DNA from: Mytilinidion resinicola
Lineage: Eukaryota > Ascomycota > Dothideomycetes > Mytilinidiales > Mytilinidiaceae
Reading direction: 5' to 3'
Length of the DNA: 64,000 nucleotides
NCBI RefSeq assembly: GCF_010093595.1
Contig: NW_022985452.1
Coordinates: 800,431 to 864,430, forward strand
Shown here: positions 30,711-41,030 of the stretch, piece by piece
Layout: every line of letters starts with the position of its first letter
How positions within the stretch are numbered: the first letter of the stretch is position 1
The notes under the pieces: model-generated
What the model was told of the DNA's origin: nothing
What the model saw: the letters and a program-made list of their open reading frames with translations, nothing else
The model's database searches: none
Position numbers and translations under genes: made by a program

Positions 30711-31706
30711 CAGATGCTGTTGTGCTGTTTCGCCGCTGAGAGCCTTGGGAGCGTAAGCGGCAAGTATAGAATCTACGTGTCTGTCATCGAAGGCGCGATC
30801 GGCAGTCGAAGGAATGCTGAATGGGTCCAGGATTGGTGTTTTGTTTCGTGTTTCAGGAGGATGGCGTGGCGGTTGGCGGGGCTGTTGCAGTATTACGTGG
30901 GACGACGGGGCCGGTTAATTTGGGAATCTTTGCGATCTTGGGGAGATGAAACGGAGATGATGAGGTTGGGTTTGACGATGGTTGCGTGTCTGATGTTGGA
31001 GTTGGAGGATGATGCAGGTGAGATTGGGGTCGAAGGATGACACTAAACTATTCTTAGATGAGAGCACCAGTTGGATTGCAAGATGAAGGTTTTTGTGATG
31101 TATGAAGCAGCTTAACATACTCAACAACTGCACACACCAACATGAAACATTTCGGGAGCGGAATTGTTTTCTGCAGTAACTCTCATTAGTTTACACTATT
31201 TGAAGCGCTCCTGACTTATTGGAAGGGCAACTATCAGCGATGCTGGCAATCATCGGGATTTCCTCCTTGATGGCCATCAACCCGAACTGGAACAGAGGGT
31301 CTCAAACACAAGGTTGCTGGATGCTGGTCCCAGTGAAGATCGAGAGGGTCAAGGATGGTGCTTGGGGAACGTCGCGGCCAGGCGTTACCAAGAGTAGGTT
31401 GTTAGTCTGTGCACATTTTTACCACTGCTTAGGGTGCCTCAATGGACGTTATTATACTTCGTAAGCTGGACGGAATAGAGTGACCACCTCTTAGTGAACG
31501 GAGACAGTACGCCGGTATTCGATTAAATGTATGTACCATTATCGAAGCAGTTCATAGGCTTTTCGCCATGGGATTACCGATTCCTAGGCCATCCCAACCG
31601 ACCGTCTACCCATCATATTGGATGGATACATGCCGAAACGCCAGAAATCAGATGACAGTGAAGGAAATAGCATCTCTGGTGGGCACTTTGGTGCGGGTTT
31701 GCGTCA
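30711..31706. other. Intergenic, no supported gene
   Basis: About 1 kb. A short MITE-1-like piece (TTAGTCTGTGCACATTTTTACC... followed by CTGCTTAGGGTGCC) lies at about 31405-31445. The open frame 30714-31040 starts at a TTG-type codon and has no motif. Confidence 0.45.
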
Positions 31707-32430
31707 CTAGTATCCACCGTTGTTCTTGGGCTTCTTGTGCTTGTCCTCCAACTTGCTACCCAAAACGGCACCAGCGAGCGCTCCAATGATGCCATGGCCG
31801 CCCATTTTATTACCGCCGAAGTAGCCTGCCGCACCGCCGCCGAGAGCACCCATCAGTCCGCGATCACCCTCCTGCTGCGCGCCGGGGTCTGTGGAGCCGT
31901 ATGCGCCGGCTTGATGGGCTTGGCCGTATTGGTTCGGGTTATTGGCGTCGTATGGCGCCTGGCTGTTTTGGTACCCGCCCTGCTGTGGGAATTGGTTGGC
32001 GGCCTGAGCGCCCGGGTATTGTTGATAGCTACGCAAGGGAGGTGTTAGCTTGTGAACTGCGAGAATCGACGACCTGAGACATAGCGTACCCTTGGTTCTG
32101 CTGCTGGTAGGGATCCTGGTATGGTGCAGGGCTATGGCTCTGGCTGTGCTGGAAGCCGCCTTGGGCTGGCGGTCCGTAGCCCTGCTGCTGCGGCGACCCA
32201 TACTGGTCTGGATATCCCTGGCCCTGAGGATTGTATGTCTGTTGTGGCGGCCCGGGCGGGACGGGCGAGTGGCTGCTAGCATAGGGATTTGGCGACTGCC
32301 CGTATCCGCCTTGCTGTTGCGATTGATCAGGCGGAGGATAGCCCTGGCCGTACTGGCTGGGCGCGGGCGAGCCGTACTGGTTCGGGTACTGATTGTACTG
32401 GCCGCCGTACTGGTTGTATGGGTCGGACAT
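31707..32430 (-). CDS. Gln/Pro/Gly/Tyr-rich protein with glycine-zipper domain
   Basis: Two exons, 32430-32090 and 32028-31707, with a 61-nt intron, give 220 residues. The N-terminal two thirds is low complexity, rich in Gln, Tyr, Pro and Gly (SDPYNQYGGQYNQYPNQYG), resembling prion-like or adhesive tracts. The C-terminal part is a glycine-zipper segment (GLMGALGGGAAGYFGGNKMG, then HGIIGALAGAVLGSKLEDKH) ending in KHKKPKNNGGY. Such double glycine zippers pair as helices in membranes. This architecture is common in filamentous fungi; I know of no experimentally defined role. The start ATG is followed by SDPYNQYG, typical of the group. The splice restores a continuous NQGYQQYPG reading. Confidence 0.85.
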
Positions 32431-34197
32431 TGTGGTGGTGAGAAGAGGGGTGAGAAGCGGGGTGCGGAGTTAAGGGTGGTGTATCCGAGGGGGCGTCAAT
32501 TGGGTTGGAGGGGTAACGAGATAGGGCTTGATGGAAGAGTTGGTATTCAGATGATGCACAATGGTTGGAGATGGAGTGAAGGGACGATGGAGTGGCGTTG
32601 GAGAGAAGGTGGGGTTGATTTATACGGGCGTCGATACCCCCCCAGCACCTGATGATGATGACTGAAATTACACTACGTACTGCGGCGGAGCACGCTTGTT
32701 TAGCTGGACTGGACTCAGCCCCGCGACGAACTCTTGCCCGACTTGGGATGTGATGTACAGCCTGGGAACGGTTGTGAATTCCTGCTTACCGTACTCTAGG
32801 AACCATCGGCGCACTGCAGGAGGTGTCGAGGCTGATTCGCGCCGTATAATACAACCTCGTCGCCTTCCACGGTTGGAGGCCATCTCGGCGCTCAGCAATG
32901 ACATCGGCTGCTCCGGCCGGCAGTTCGGCGGGGCCTGGCCAACTGGTGCCGAGAGCCCGGGCGGCAAGCACGCAACGGGCGGCGTCTGCATGTTGTGATC
33001 GGAGGCATCCTGACCGCAGCTGAGCGGTTTGCGTTCCCAAGAGTGCCCTTGTGGCGCAGCGCAGGCATTTCCCGAGGTCGAACCTTGGCAGTGGCGGGCT
33101 GCCCGGGCAACTGAGGCGCAAGCCTTTCGTACCTTGGTAACGGTGTCTTTCTGCGGGTGCGCAACAGCCTCAACCCTCAACCTGTTGTAAGGATGGAGAG
33201 AAGATGGGCGGGCGATGTTCGAGAACTTCAAGCTCTCCTCAAAATCACAGGGGAGCCTCGGAAGATCGCTTGCAGCCAAGGCTGGTACCGCAAACAGCTA
33301 CTTGGCTTTCGCTCCTCGTAGTCCCGGGGAGAAATCTGACTTGATGCGAATAGCACGTATTTGAATGATGCAGACTAATCACCCTTGTCATCCACAGTGA
33401 AGATGCACGGTGTGTTATTTAGGGAACTCCAATACAGTCACGTGCGATTAGACTATCGTAGGTAATCCCGATCACATCCTCACTCTGGATGGCGGCGATT
33501 CTAGTGCCACCACTAGTCTGCGTTTGCACTCAACTAGCAAGACGCCCCGATTCCTCCACTGATCGTGAGCTACGAATACACTGAAACCCGTGACGCTGAA
33601 CTGTTGCAAATGCACGTTCCCGTGGATACACAAAGTGAAACGCGCGTCTCCACATTTCATGCGGATCCCATACTCTCCTCCGGGAGCCAAGACTCTTGGA
33701 CGCATCCGTGCCTGGTACATCGACCTGCGCAACCATTCAGCCAGCGCCAAACAGATTGCATGCTCCGTCCTGAGCGCCTCAGCTTCGGCTGAAGGATGGT
33801 TTCTGATAGCGGAAGTCTTGGCCATGCAGCCGTTCGCCGCACACGGCTGGATCTGCTGATGCAGCGCCCAGAACCCTTTCATGTGCAGCTGAGGCACGCA
33901 CTTTTGTTCCGTTTTCAAAACTGGGGCCCTGCCATCCTATTTACATCTGTCAACATTATGTGACACCCTTGAATCATTTCCTTCGTTTACTTTCCCTTTG
34001 AATTCAGAGCAGCGGTTGGCCTACTCGTCTTCTAAACGCCTCACACTTTACGACAATACCGCCTCGGCTTTGGAAAGGAAGCAGATATTCCCCATGCCCA
34101 CATAGAGCTCTCCTCTCCTCTTGCTGCTTTCGTTTGCGCTTCAACTCACCTTTTTTAATGTGCATGCTTGCCTTTAATCTTTCACTAGGTCCTCAAC
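32431..34197. other. Intergenic, weak open frames only
   Basis: About 1.8 kb between the glycine-zipper gene and the acyltransferase gene. The minus frame 33472-33918 has some protein-like composition (ALAEWLRRSMYQARMRPRVL, EYGIRMKCGDARF) but begins at TTG, has an internal ATG only at codon 13, and shows no domain. The minus frame 32668-33279 is similar in quality. I would not call either a gene without other evidence. Confidence 0.4.
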
Positions 34198-35712
34198 ATG
34201 ACTGACCTCAAACTCGCGCCTCTTTTGCGAGACACCAAGTGGGCTGATGTACGTTTCCTGAACTACAGTACAAAGGGCTCTGCTGATTGCCTGAGTAGGG
34301 TCTACGGGGAATGGCGGCCTTCTTCGTCGTAACCTCTCACCTTACCCTCGGATATGCGTCTTGGCTGGACCATCCTACTCGCACCAAGGACACTCGTCCT
34401 GCCTTCTACAACCTACCCTTCATCAGAATCTTTGCGCAAGGTTCTCCCTGGGTCGTCACCTTCCTCGTTCTCACCGGCTTCGTCAATGCCCTCAAACCCA
34501 TCAAGCAAGGGCGCGCTGGCCGCGTCGATGCAGCCTTGTCTAGCCTCGCAAGCTCTTGCTTCCGTCGCTCGGCTAGACTAGTGCTCCCTTGCACGGTCGC
34601 AACATTCTTCAGCTGGATAATATGCGAGGCTGGGGGTTACAAGATCGGAGGGATGGTGGAGTCTGCTTGGATGGTCGACACAAGCCCACTGCCAAGCACC
34701 TCTATTCATGGGGCAATCTGTAGACTCTTTTCTTCCATCTATACCACCTGGGCAACAGGGAGGAATGTGTTGGACAAAAACCAGTGGGCGATGACTTTCT
34801 TTTTGAAAGGGTCTTTGGCTCTTTACGTGCTGCTCCTAGCAACAGTGCGTGCGACGCCCAGATACCGGATGCTCATCTTCTCTGCCATGATCCTATTTTC
34901 CTGGTCAAAGAAGGATAGTAAGTATTCTACAGCCATACTCGGGGAGGATCAAATAACTAACTTGTGTGACAGCCCATATGGGATTGCCAGTTTATAGCGG
35001 CGCACTCTTAACCGAGCTATCCATGATACCGGGCATTATCAATTTCTCCGTCAACCGACGCCTGGTCTATCGCCTCCTACCATTCTTCGGGGTCTTGCTC
35101 GCCTGGTATCTGATGAGCTATCCTGTCAATAAACCCTCATGGCAGCCCTGGTCAAACGCACTGTGGACTCTAGGCAAGCTCATCTTTCCCAAAGGAGCCG
35201 AGTACGAGAGCTTCTTCTACACCATAGCTATCGTCTTGTTGGTGCTCAGCATCATCCTGTCGGCGAAGCTGCAGCAAATATTCTCCCACCCGGTTCTTCT
35301 CTGGCTCGGCGCCCACAGCTTCCCGATTTACCTCATTCATGGACCGCTGCTTCGTTCCTTTCTGAATTGGATTCTATACGCGTTTGTAGCGCCGACCTTG
35401 TACCAAGAAAAGGACGAGAATGGGAAAGTAGTGAGGGAATTTGAGAGGTTTCCAATACCTTCTGCGCCGAAGTTCTTCCTTCTGCTCCCGGTATTTTTGG
35501 CAGTACTATTCGCGTTGGCGCATTTGTGGCAGCAGAAAATCGAACCGCGCTGTGGATCTGCGACGAAATGGCTCGAAGAGACTATCTGCGGTGTCAAAGA
35601 CGAGCCGGTAGCTGTGTCCCCGAAGAGAGATGACGACGAGAAGGACGAGGAGAGCAACGCGGCGGCTGTGGCTGGTCAAAGCGTGGAGATGGAATCTTTG
35701 TTGCCAAGATGA
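34198..35712 (+). CDS. Acyltransferase-3 family integral membrane protein
   Basis: Three exons, 34198-34248, 34299-34917 and 34973-35712, give 469 residues. The first exon (17 codons) and the second join to read KWADGLRGMAAFFVVTSH, the characteristic LDGLRGxAAxxVxxxH opening of the family with its catalytic-type histidine. About ten hydrophobic segments follow, such as WVVTFLVLTGFVNAL, LALYVLLLATVRA, LPFFGVLLAWYL, IAIVLLVLSIILSA and FFLLLPVFLAVLFALAHLW. The end is a charged cytosolic tail with KRDDDEKDEESN. Members transfer acyl groups from CoA donors to carbohydrates, lipids or secondary metabolites. The acceptor here is unknown, and no neighbouring gene suggests one. Both introns are about 50-55 nt with good branch points. 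Confidence 0.9.
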
Positions 35713-37006
35713 TAGATCGTTGATCGTAGCACTTCAGTGGGAGTTGCGGCATAGTCACAGCGAGTACTTGTAAATCTGTAAATATGGAAAGGAACCTGTC
35801 CAATTAGCCCAGCATTAGATCAATTAGCATATTTGATTTGTTCATGAGTGTCGAGGCGTTCCGGTTCAGGTCGTGAATATAAGGTTGAGGTCTAAGGGAA
35901 AACGAACTAGCGACCCAGGAAGAACAGAAGATGTCCCGGGGGTCACTTCGTATATAACACCAGTTTTGAAGCACAGACAGCGCTTAGCGTTGACTGAAAT
36001 GTTGCCCTAGGGAGTAGCGCGTACGTAAGACCGAGCCTTGCTTCTTCTACGAATTAGGGCTTCCATCACATGTATCACAAGCATTCGACCTCCAAGTGAT
36101 CTTTCAAGCTTGTGATAAAGGAAACGCAAGCTCTTCTACTATATATACCCAACGTTCCCACCTATTTAGATCGGAATGCCTGTCGCTTCATAAAGTGGCG
36201 CAGCAGTGGCACAGCTAGCAGTCCCGTCTTCGGGCGGGATCCCTACCCGTGCCGTTGGCAGATCATTCTCCACCACAAACATCACCATCAATCAACACCA
36301 CGCTGCGCTCCCGTGATCTATCACGACAACTGCCGCGGGGCCTCTCCACATCCACAAGCTAGCTTGGCTGTTTGATCTGCCCCCTTCCGCCACGAAGGCA
36401 TGCCTTGAAACAGCCTCCCCAGCTCTGAGACGCGATGGTGCCCCTGGCCCAGGGGCTAGCTTCAGACAAGTCAACGCAACGACCGCGCCTCACGCTGGCG
36501 ACGTGAGACCTCGCTCGAAGCAGGCAAGTACTCTGCCTGGCCTGCGCTGTCGGCAAATGATGCTTCCTTTCGTGGTTACGCTGCCTCTTGTTTGGCTGCA
36601 AAAAGCGCCTTGTTCGATCACAGCGTGCACGTCCAGGTTACCCCATTGCCTCAAACCCAAGTGGCTCCATGGCCGACTCATGGCCCACTCTGTTCATGCG
36701 TGCCCTCATATGCCCGCCCTCCCGCTCCCTCCCAGCGTCTCCAAGACTTCGCCCCTCGAAACTTGTCCATTCTTTCTTCCTTTCCGTGTCTTCGCCCGCA
36801 GCCGGTCTGCGCTACGCCTAATAATACCGCACTCTTTTCTCTTCGATACCTATTGGTCCTGACTGGACTTCCAATTGCACCTTATTTCTTTAGCATCTCT
36901 CAGTTGTCCGATCAGATGTTGTTCGTGGAGTCAATCGAGCCGCGAGCCGCCTGATCGACGGATCCATATCCGTTTCGACACCCCGAACCTGTAAATCGAA
37001 GTGAAA
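35713..37006. other. Intergenic, no supported gene
   Basis: About 1.3 kb between two rightward genes, so it should hold the promoter of the membrane protein gene at 37007. The open frames in 36100-36950 lack motifs. I see no repeat element. Confidence 0.45.
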
Positions 37007-38862
37007 ATGCCCATAGCAAGGCGCCGTGGCTTGGACAATAGGGTTAGATATGTTGTGACTACTAGCTATATCACACCACGCGACGACGAGACCGAAGAGT
37101 TGGACAGCGATTCTGAGGACGATGAACCCCCAACACCAGTAACAACCAAGGCGCCAACCCCAACTGAGAAAGAAAAGGCGGTTTCGACGTCTGTTGGAGG
37201 AGATTATAAGCATAGTAGTGAAAATGACTACGGTGTAAGTTGGAGCCGTCATTCACCCAGTAGTGAGAGATGCTAACTCAATTAGATGCATCTGACTATG
37301 GTGAAAACCCTTGAACCAACTACCACCGGACTAGTAGCCCAGCCTGCTACCGAAACCTTCGTTACCATCTTACCACCGCCGCCTCCACCACCACATCACA
37401 AGGGCGGGTTATCTCCAACAACGGAACATCTGTTGATTGCCGCTGGGTCAATTGGTATGTATGCGCAAGCTAACAGTTCCAAAACCTCTGCTCACAATGG
37501 ATAGGTGCGACTATTATTGTCATCTTACTCTTCTTCGCCTTCTACATTATGAAGAAGCGAGGTCTCACGTCTAGTGACGTTTTCGCGAAAGTGAAGTACC
37601 GAAGACGATCCAAACCAAAAGAGCCTCAAACTGCAGTCCGGAATTGGACAACACCAGCCTATGCTTGGGGTCGCACTGAGCCATTTGACCAGGGCTCAAT
37701 GAAGGCTCTGCCAATCACGCCTCGTCCAATCATCAGACGGGCTGGTTCAAACTCTTCCCAGAATCCCTTCTCGGATACGCAAAGGTACGTACATCAAAGC
37801 ATGATCTCCAATATTCATTCATGTGATATTTACATTATCTGTTGTCCCCAAAAGAGAGATCCTTCAATTTCAAGTTCCATGCAACATCGCAAATCGCATT
37901 TTCTATCTATCACTTATCATCATAATTGCTGACACCTCACTAGCTTGGACCGCCACCCCGTTATGACTAGGCAAACCGGCATAAACCGCAATAGGAGCCA
38001 AGAGCGAAGTTTCCTCCTCGACTCTTCGCCCCGTCCATCTCGCTCTAACTCGCATAACCGCGACATCAGCGAGACACCCTCATCTCCTATTCTCCCCTTC
38101 CAGACGCAGCGGCAAAGTGCATCAACCCACAACACCCGTTCCCTCTCCAATATCTCCTCCGAACTCCAGTACCCCGAACCTGCCGCCATGCCGGCCCCAC
38201 TGAACGTCCAACCCGCCCCATCCTTCCGGCAATTCCTCTTCAATCGCAGCTACTCCAATCCAGGCCCTAAGCCAGGCACAGCGCTCGTGCAACCGCAAAT
38301 GATCTCCCGCTTCAGCTGGACTAACAGTCAAGCTCCGCAGACGCCCGCGCCGCCGCAGACTCCCGCGCCGCCGCAGACTCCCGCGCCGCCGCAGACTCCC
38401 GCCTCGGCGGCAAGATCTTCAGCTATGCCCACACCCACCGGGAGAGTGCCACCTCGCGACAGCGTCGCAACGTTCCGCTCCTCTGTCCCCCGCTTCCGCA
38501 CTATCGATTCGTGGGTCGACCAGCAGGCATCGCGCGTCGAGGAGCAGCGGCTGCGCGACCAGATCCGCACCCAAGGCTCCGCTTACGTGGACACCGACGA
38601 TGAGGCCGCACAAATCCCTGAGGTCCCGTTGCTGCCAAAGAATGTGGCTAATCTGCGAGCCAGTGTGGGCGTAGGCGGTGGCGTTGGTGGGAATCGGGGA
38701 ACGATGACGAAGCATCAGCGCCACGATACCAGCACTACGCTGACGAGCGTGACCACCGCGACGGTGTTTCGGCAGCATCCTGGGGAGGAGGTGCGGATGA
38801 GCACGCGGAGTCTGGTGCCGAGTGAGATTCTGAATGGGAAGATGAGGACGAGTGTGTTGTAG
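37007..38862 (+). CDS. Single-pass membrane protein with long Ser/Pro-rich cytosolic tail
   Basis: Four exons, 37007-37234, 37286-37454, 37505-37784 and 37944-38862, give 531 residues. The introns are 51, 50 and 159 nt, all GT-AG, and the frame is maintained. The N-terminal part is acidic and Thr/Pro-rich (DSDSEDDEPPTP) with a polyproline run (LPPPPPPPPHH). One transmembrane helix spans the exon 2/3 junction (LIAAGSIGATIIVILLFFAF) and is followed by YIMKKR. The tail is rich in Ser, Arg and Pro, includes QTPAP repeats, and contains SVPRFRTIDSWVDQQASRV, a motif I associate with a conserved ascomycete family of wall-sensor-like membrane proteins. No N-terminal signal peptide is obvious, so the helix would act as signal anchor. 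Function is unknown. Confidence 0.82.
38335..38402 (+). repeat. 15-bp tandem repeat encoding QTPAP
   Basis: Four copies of a 15-base unit (CAGACTCCCGCGCCGCCG-like, period 15) lie in exon 4 of the membrane protein gene. In-frame unit length keeps the protein open. Confidence 0.88.
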
Positions 38863-38869
38863 TGCGTGT

Positions 38870-38962
38870 GAAAAGCGCCCTAAGCACCTAGAGGACTGCA
38901 TGGAGGCTGTGCTGGGAGAGACACTTGGGTCCTATCAAAACTTTAAGAAGACTACTGAGTAG
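38870..38962 (+). pseudogene. C-terminal relic of a modular coiled-coil gene
   Basis: A 31-codon stretch starting 8 bases after the previous stop reads EKRPKHLEDCMEAVLGETLG then SYQNFKKTTE and a stop. It aligns with the end of gene C (EKRTKYLEDCMEALLGEKLG, SY, stop) at both protein and DNA level, with only scattered differences. No upstream exon is visible because the membrane protein gene occupies the preceding sequence. This is a fragment left by duplication of the family, in opposite orientation to gene C 1.4 kb away. Confidence 0.75.
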
Positions 38963-39212
38963 CTGCTTTGTTGAAAAATGCATGCTTGTGGGGTTTGGAC
39001 GGGCGGGTTGGTAATTTCATGAGCGCTGAATTGTATTCTACGGACTGTATAGTACTAGGACATGAATCTGCGTACACCTTCATATCACTGCTTGAGGTCC
39101 TTCGATGCATTTTCAACTATTCAGACGGTACGTACGTGAATGATTTTGGCACGCCTAGAGACTGGCTAGGCTCTACAGACGGTGCATCGAAATTCCTCCG
39201 TCTTCACAGCGA

Positions 39213-39438
39213 CAGGCTATAAGTCTGTGCACACCCGTTTACCACTGCTAGGGGTACTCCCATAGATTTTCAAAAATCTAGGCACGATGTCAAGTTTCAA
39301 GTAGTTGTAAATTGGACTGCCTCTTGGCCAACAGGTTGCTTACTCTCTGGGCTGGTCCTCACAGTGGTGTCAAGTATGCAAGACTGAAGTCAAGCAGTGA
39401 TAAACTCCGTGTGGTGCCCAGACTTGTGACCTAGTACT
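39213..39438 (-). mobile_element. MITE-1 copy, reverse orientation
   Basis: Begins CAGGCTATAAGTCTGTGCAC and ends CAGACTTGTGACCTAGTACTG followed by TA. It contains CACTGCTAGGGGTACTCCCA, ATGTCAAGTTTCAAG and CTGGTCCTCACAGTGGTGTC. A further partial MITE end (AGTACTAGGACATGAATCTG) lies at about 39050. Together they separate the coil relic from gene C. Confidence 0.78.
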
Positions 39439-39829
39439 GTACACACGGTACCCTCAGCCCCTTCTAGATTACGAACATTAGAAAGCAGGATGACCTCCTG
39501 TAGACGTATCTTGGTGTAACGCTGGTGTTTTGGGAGAGTGGTGCTGCGCGGCGTGAGACGCGTTTCAGGTACTGCACCCATCACGTGATGCATGCCACAA
39601 GGGAAGAAAGCTTCTTTCCTAGGTCAGGCAATCCTGGGCGTGTTTTGTGTTGTAGCTCAAGCTCTGATGGCGCGTTGAAGGATTCTTCGAGGTTTAGAGG
39701 TTGGAGTGCTTCTCTACGCTTGAAATTGTCTAGATAGGATCCATCTGCCCAACACTCGAATTCGAAGGCCTTAACTTTCTTCACCTTTGGCAAAATATGT
39801 TTCAAATTTACTAGATTGGTCTATTCTTG

Positions 39830-40330
39830 CTGGATGGCCGAGGCAAGAGTGTAGAGGGTAAGATATAGACTCGGGTGAAGGCGAAGAGGTAATGTTATAG
39901 TGCGCAGGGAGCTTATGCGTCTACGTAATAAATCTTGAATTAGCGAGCTACCTTAATATACGTACGAGGACGGAGATTCACAACGCGAACGGTAAGCGTA
40001 CCTACATAGTATGTTACGCAGCTTACAACGTAACTTGACAAGTCGTTGTAATCGTAGCTTAAACTCTTGTTATTAGATAGTATCTATGACAGACTATCTA
40101 TGAAACACACAGAGCTCTTAAGAGATTAGTGTCTTATGCTAGTCTACTAGAGGGTATATTAGACTATTAGATATAGGTTCAATATTATATATCGTTGGAA
40201 TAGATAAATACTTAGGTTGGAGCATTTAGAGATTTAGATAATCGCTTATTAAAGAACTTATTTAGATAGTCATGCAAACACGTGCTCTTCACGGTAAACT
40301 TTCATTCTCTATCATGCCAGTATGTATAAG
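39830..40330. other. AT-rich spacer, RIP-like
   Basis: Dense TATAT, TTAGATAG and TAATA words with stop codons in every frame. No gene or intact repeat is seen. The sequence looks like decayed mobile DNA. Confidence 0.5.
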
Positions 40331-40342
40331 TATTTTAAAGAC

Positions 40343-41030
40343 TTAATAGGAGCCGAGTTTCTCTCCTAGCAGAGCCTCCATGCAGTCCTCCAGGTACTTA
40401 GTGCGCTTTTCAAGCGCGGAAACCTTCTTAATCTCCTTCTCTAGCTCGTCTATCTTCCGCTTCATGCGAAAATTCTCCGCCTCCAGCTTCGCCATCTTGC
40501 GGCGGCCCACTTGGACAGGAGTATCCCTGTCGATGACTATATACATTACACATTAGCACTCTACTTTACAAGCATCTAGACTAGTTCTCTACTGTTATGC
40601 CGTTCCTTAAACCTTTTAAGATTCGTCTTTAAAGCTTAAGAGACATATTATAGAGTAGATTACTGGTAGATAAGAGAAGGGAATAATTTCAACTAACCGT
40701 TTGGTCGGCGAAGGGAGCCACCCTTGTAGATGACGCAAGAAGCGCCATTGCCATTTGGCGCGAAGACTACATATATTGTTTTGTTATACAACATATAGCA
40801 ACGACAACCTTATATGGCTACTTAACACTTCACTTCTACAAGAGACAATGAAGTATCAAAGGCCGATATAGATGAAGTCGTTAAGTGAGAAGTTTAGGAC
40901 AGCGCTAACCGAAGGGATCGGGGGCAGGGGCCTCTTCTTCCTCCTCAGCCTCCTCCTCGGGCTCCTCCTCGGACTTCTCGGCCTCGTCCTTCTGGTCCTC
41001 GAAGGCCGTGCCGGCCGGGCCTTCGGTCAT
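40343..41030 (-). CDS. Modular small coiled-coil protein gene C (complete, three exons)
   Basis: Exons 41030-40910, 40766-40698 and 40536-40343 give 127 residues with an ATG and a TAA. Both introns (143 and 161 nt) are phase 1 with the same G|GTTAG donor. Exon 1 is a start-plus-acidic tract (MTEGPAGTAFEDQKDEAEKS, then a Glu-rich run and APAPDPF). Exon 2 is a short unique module (FAPNGNGASCVIYKGGSLRR). Exon 3 is a heptad coil (KMAKLEAENFRMKRKIDELE, later KRTKYLEDCMEALLGEKLGS). It is the best-preserved member of the family described in the findings. The coil suggests a dimer; there is no DNA-binding basic region of bZIP type. I do not recognise it and propose no function. The splice model is supported by three agreeing phases and by the homologous C-terminus at 38.9 kb. 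Confidence 0.68.

Noticed and set aside
32668..33918. Minus frames between the glycine-zipper and acyltransferase genes
   Set aside because: One is somewhat protein-like, but starts are non-ATG or late, and no domain or intron structure could be built.
40343..41030. bZIP transcription factor
   Set aside because: The coil has heptads but no basic DNA-binding region with the N-x7-R pattern before it.
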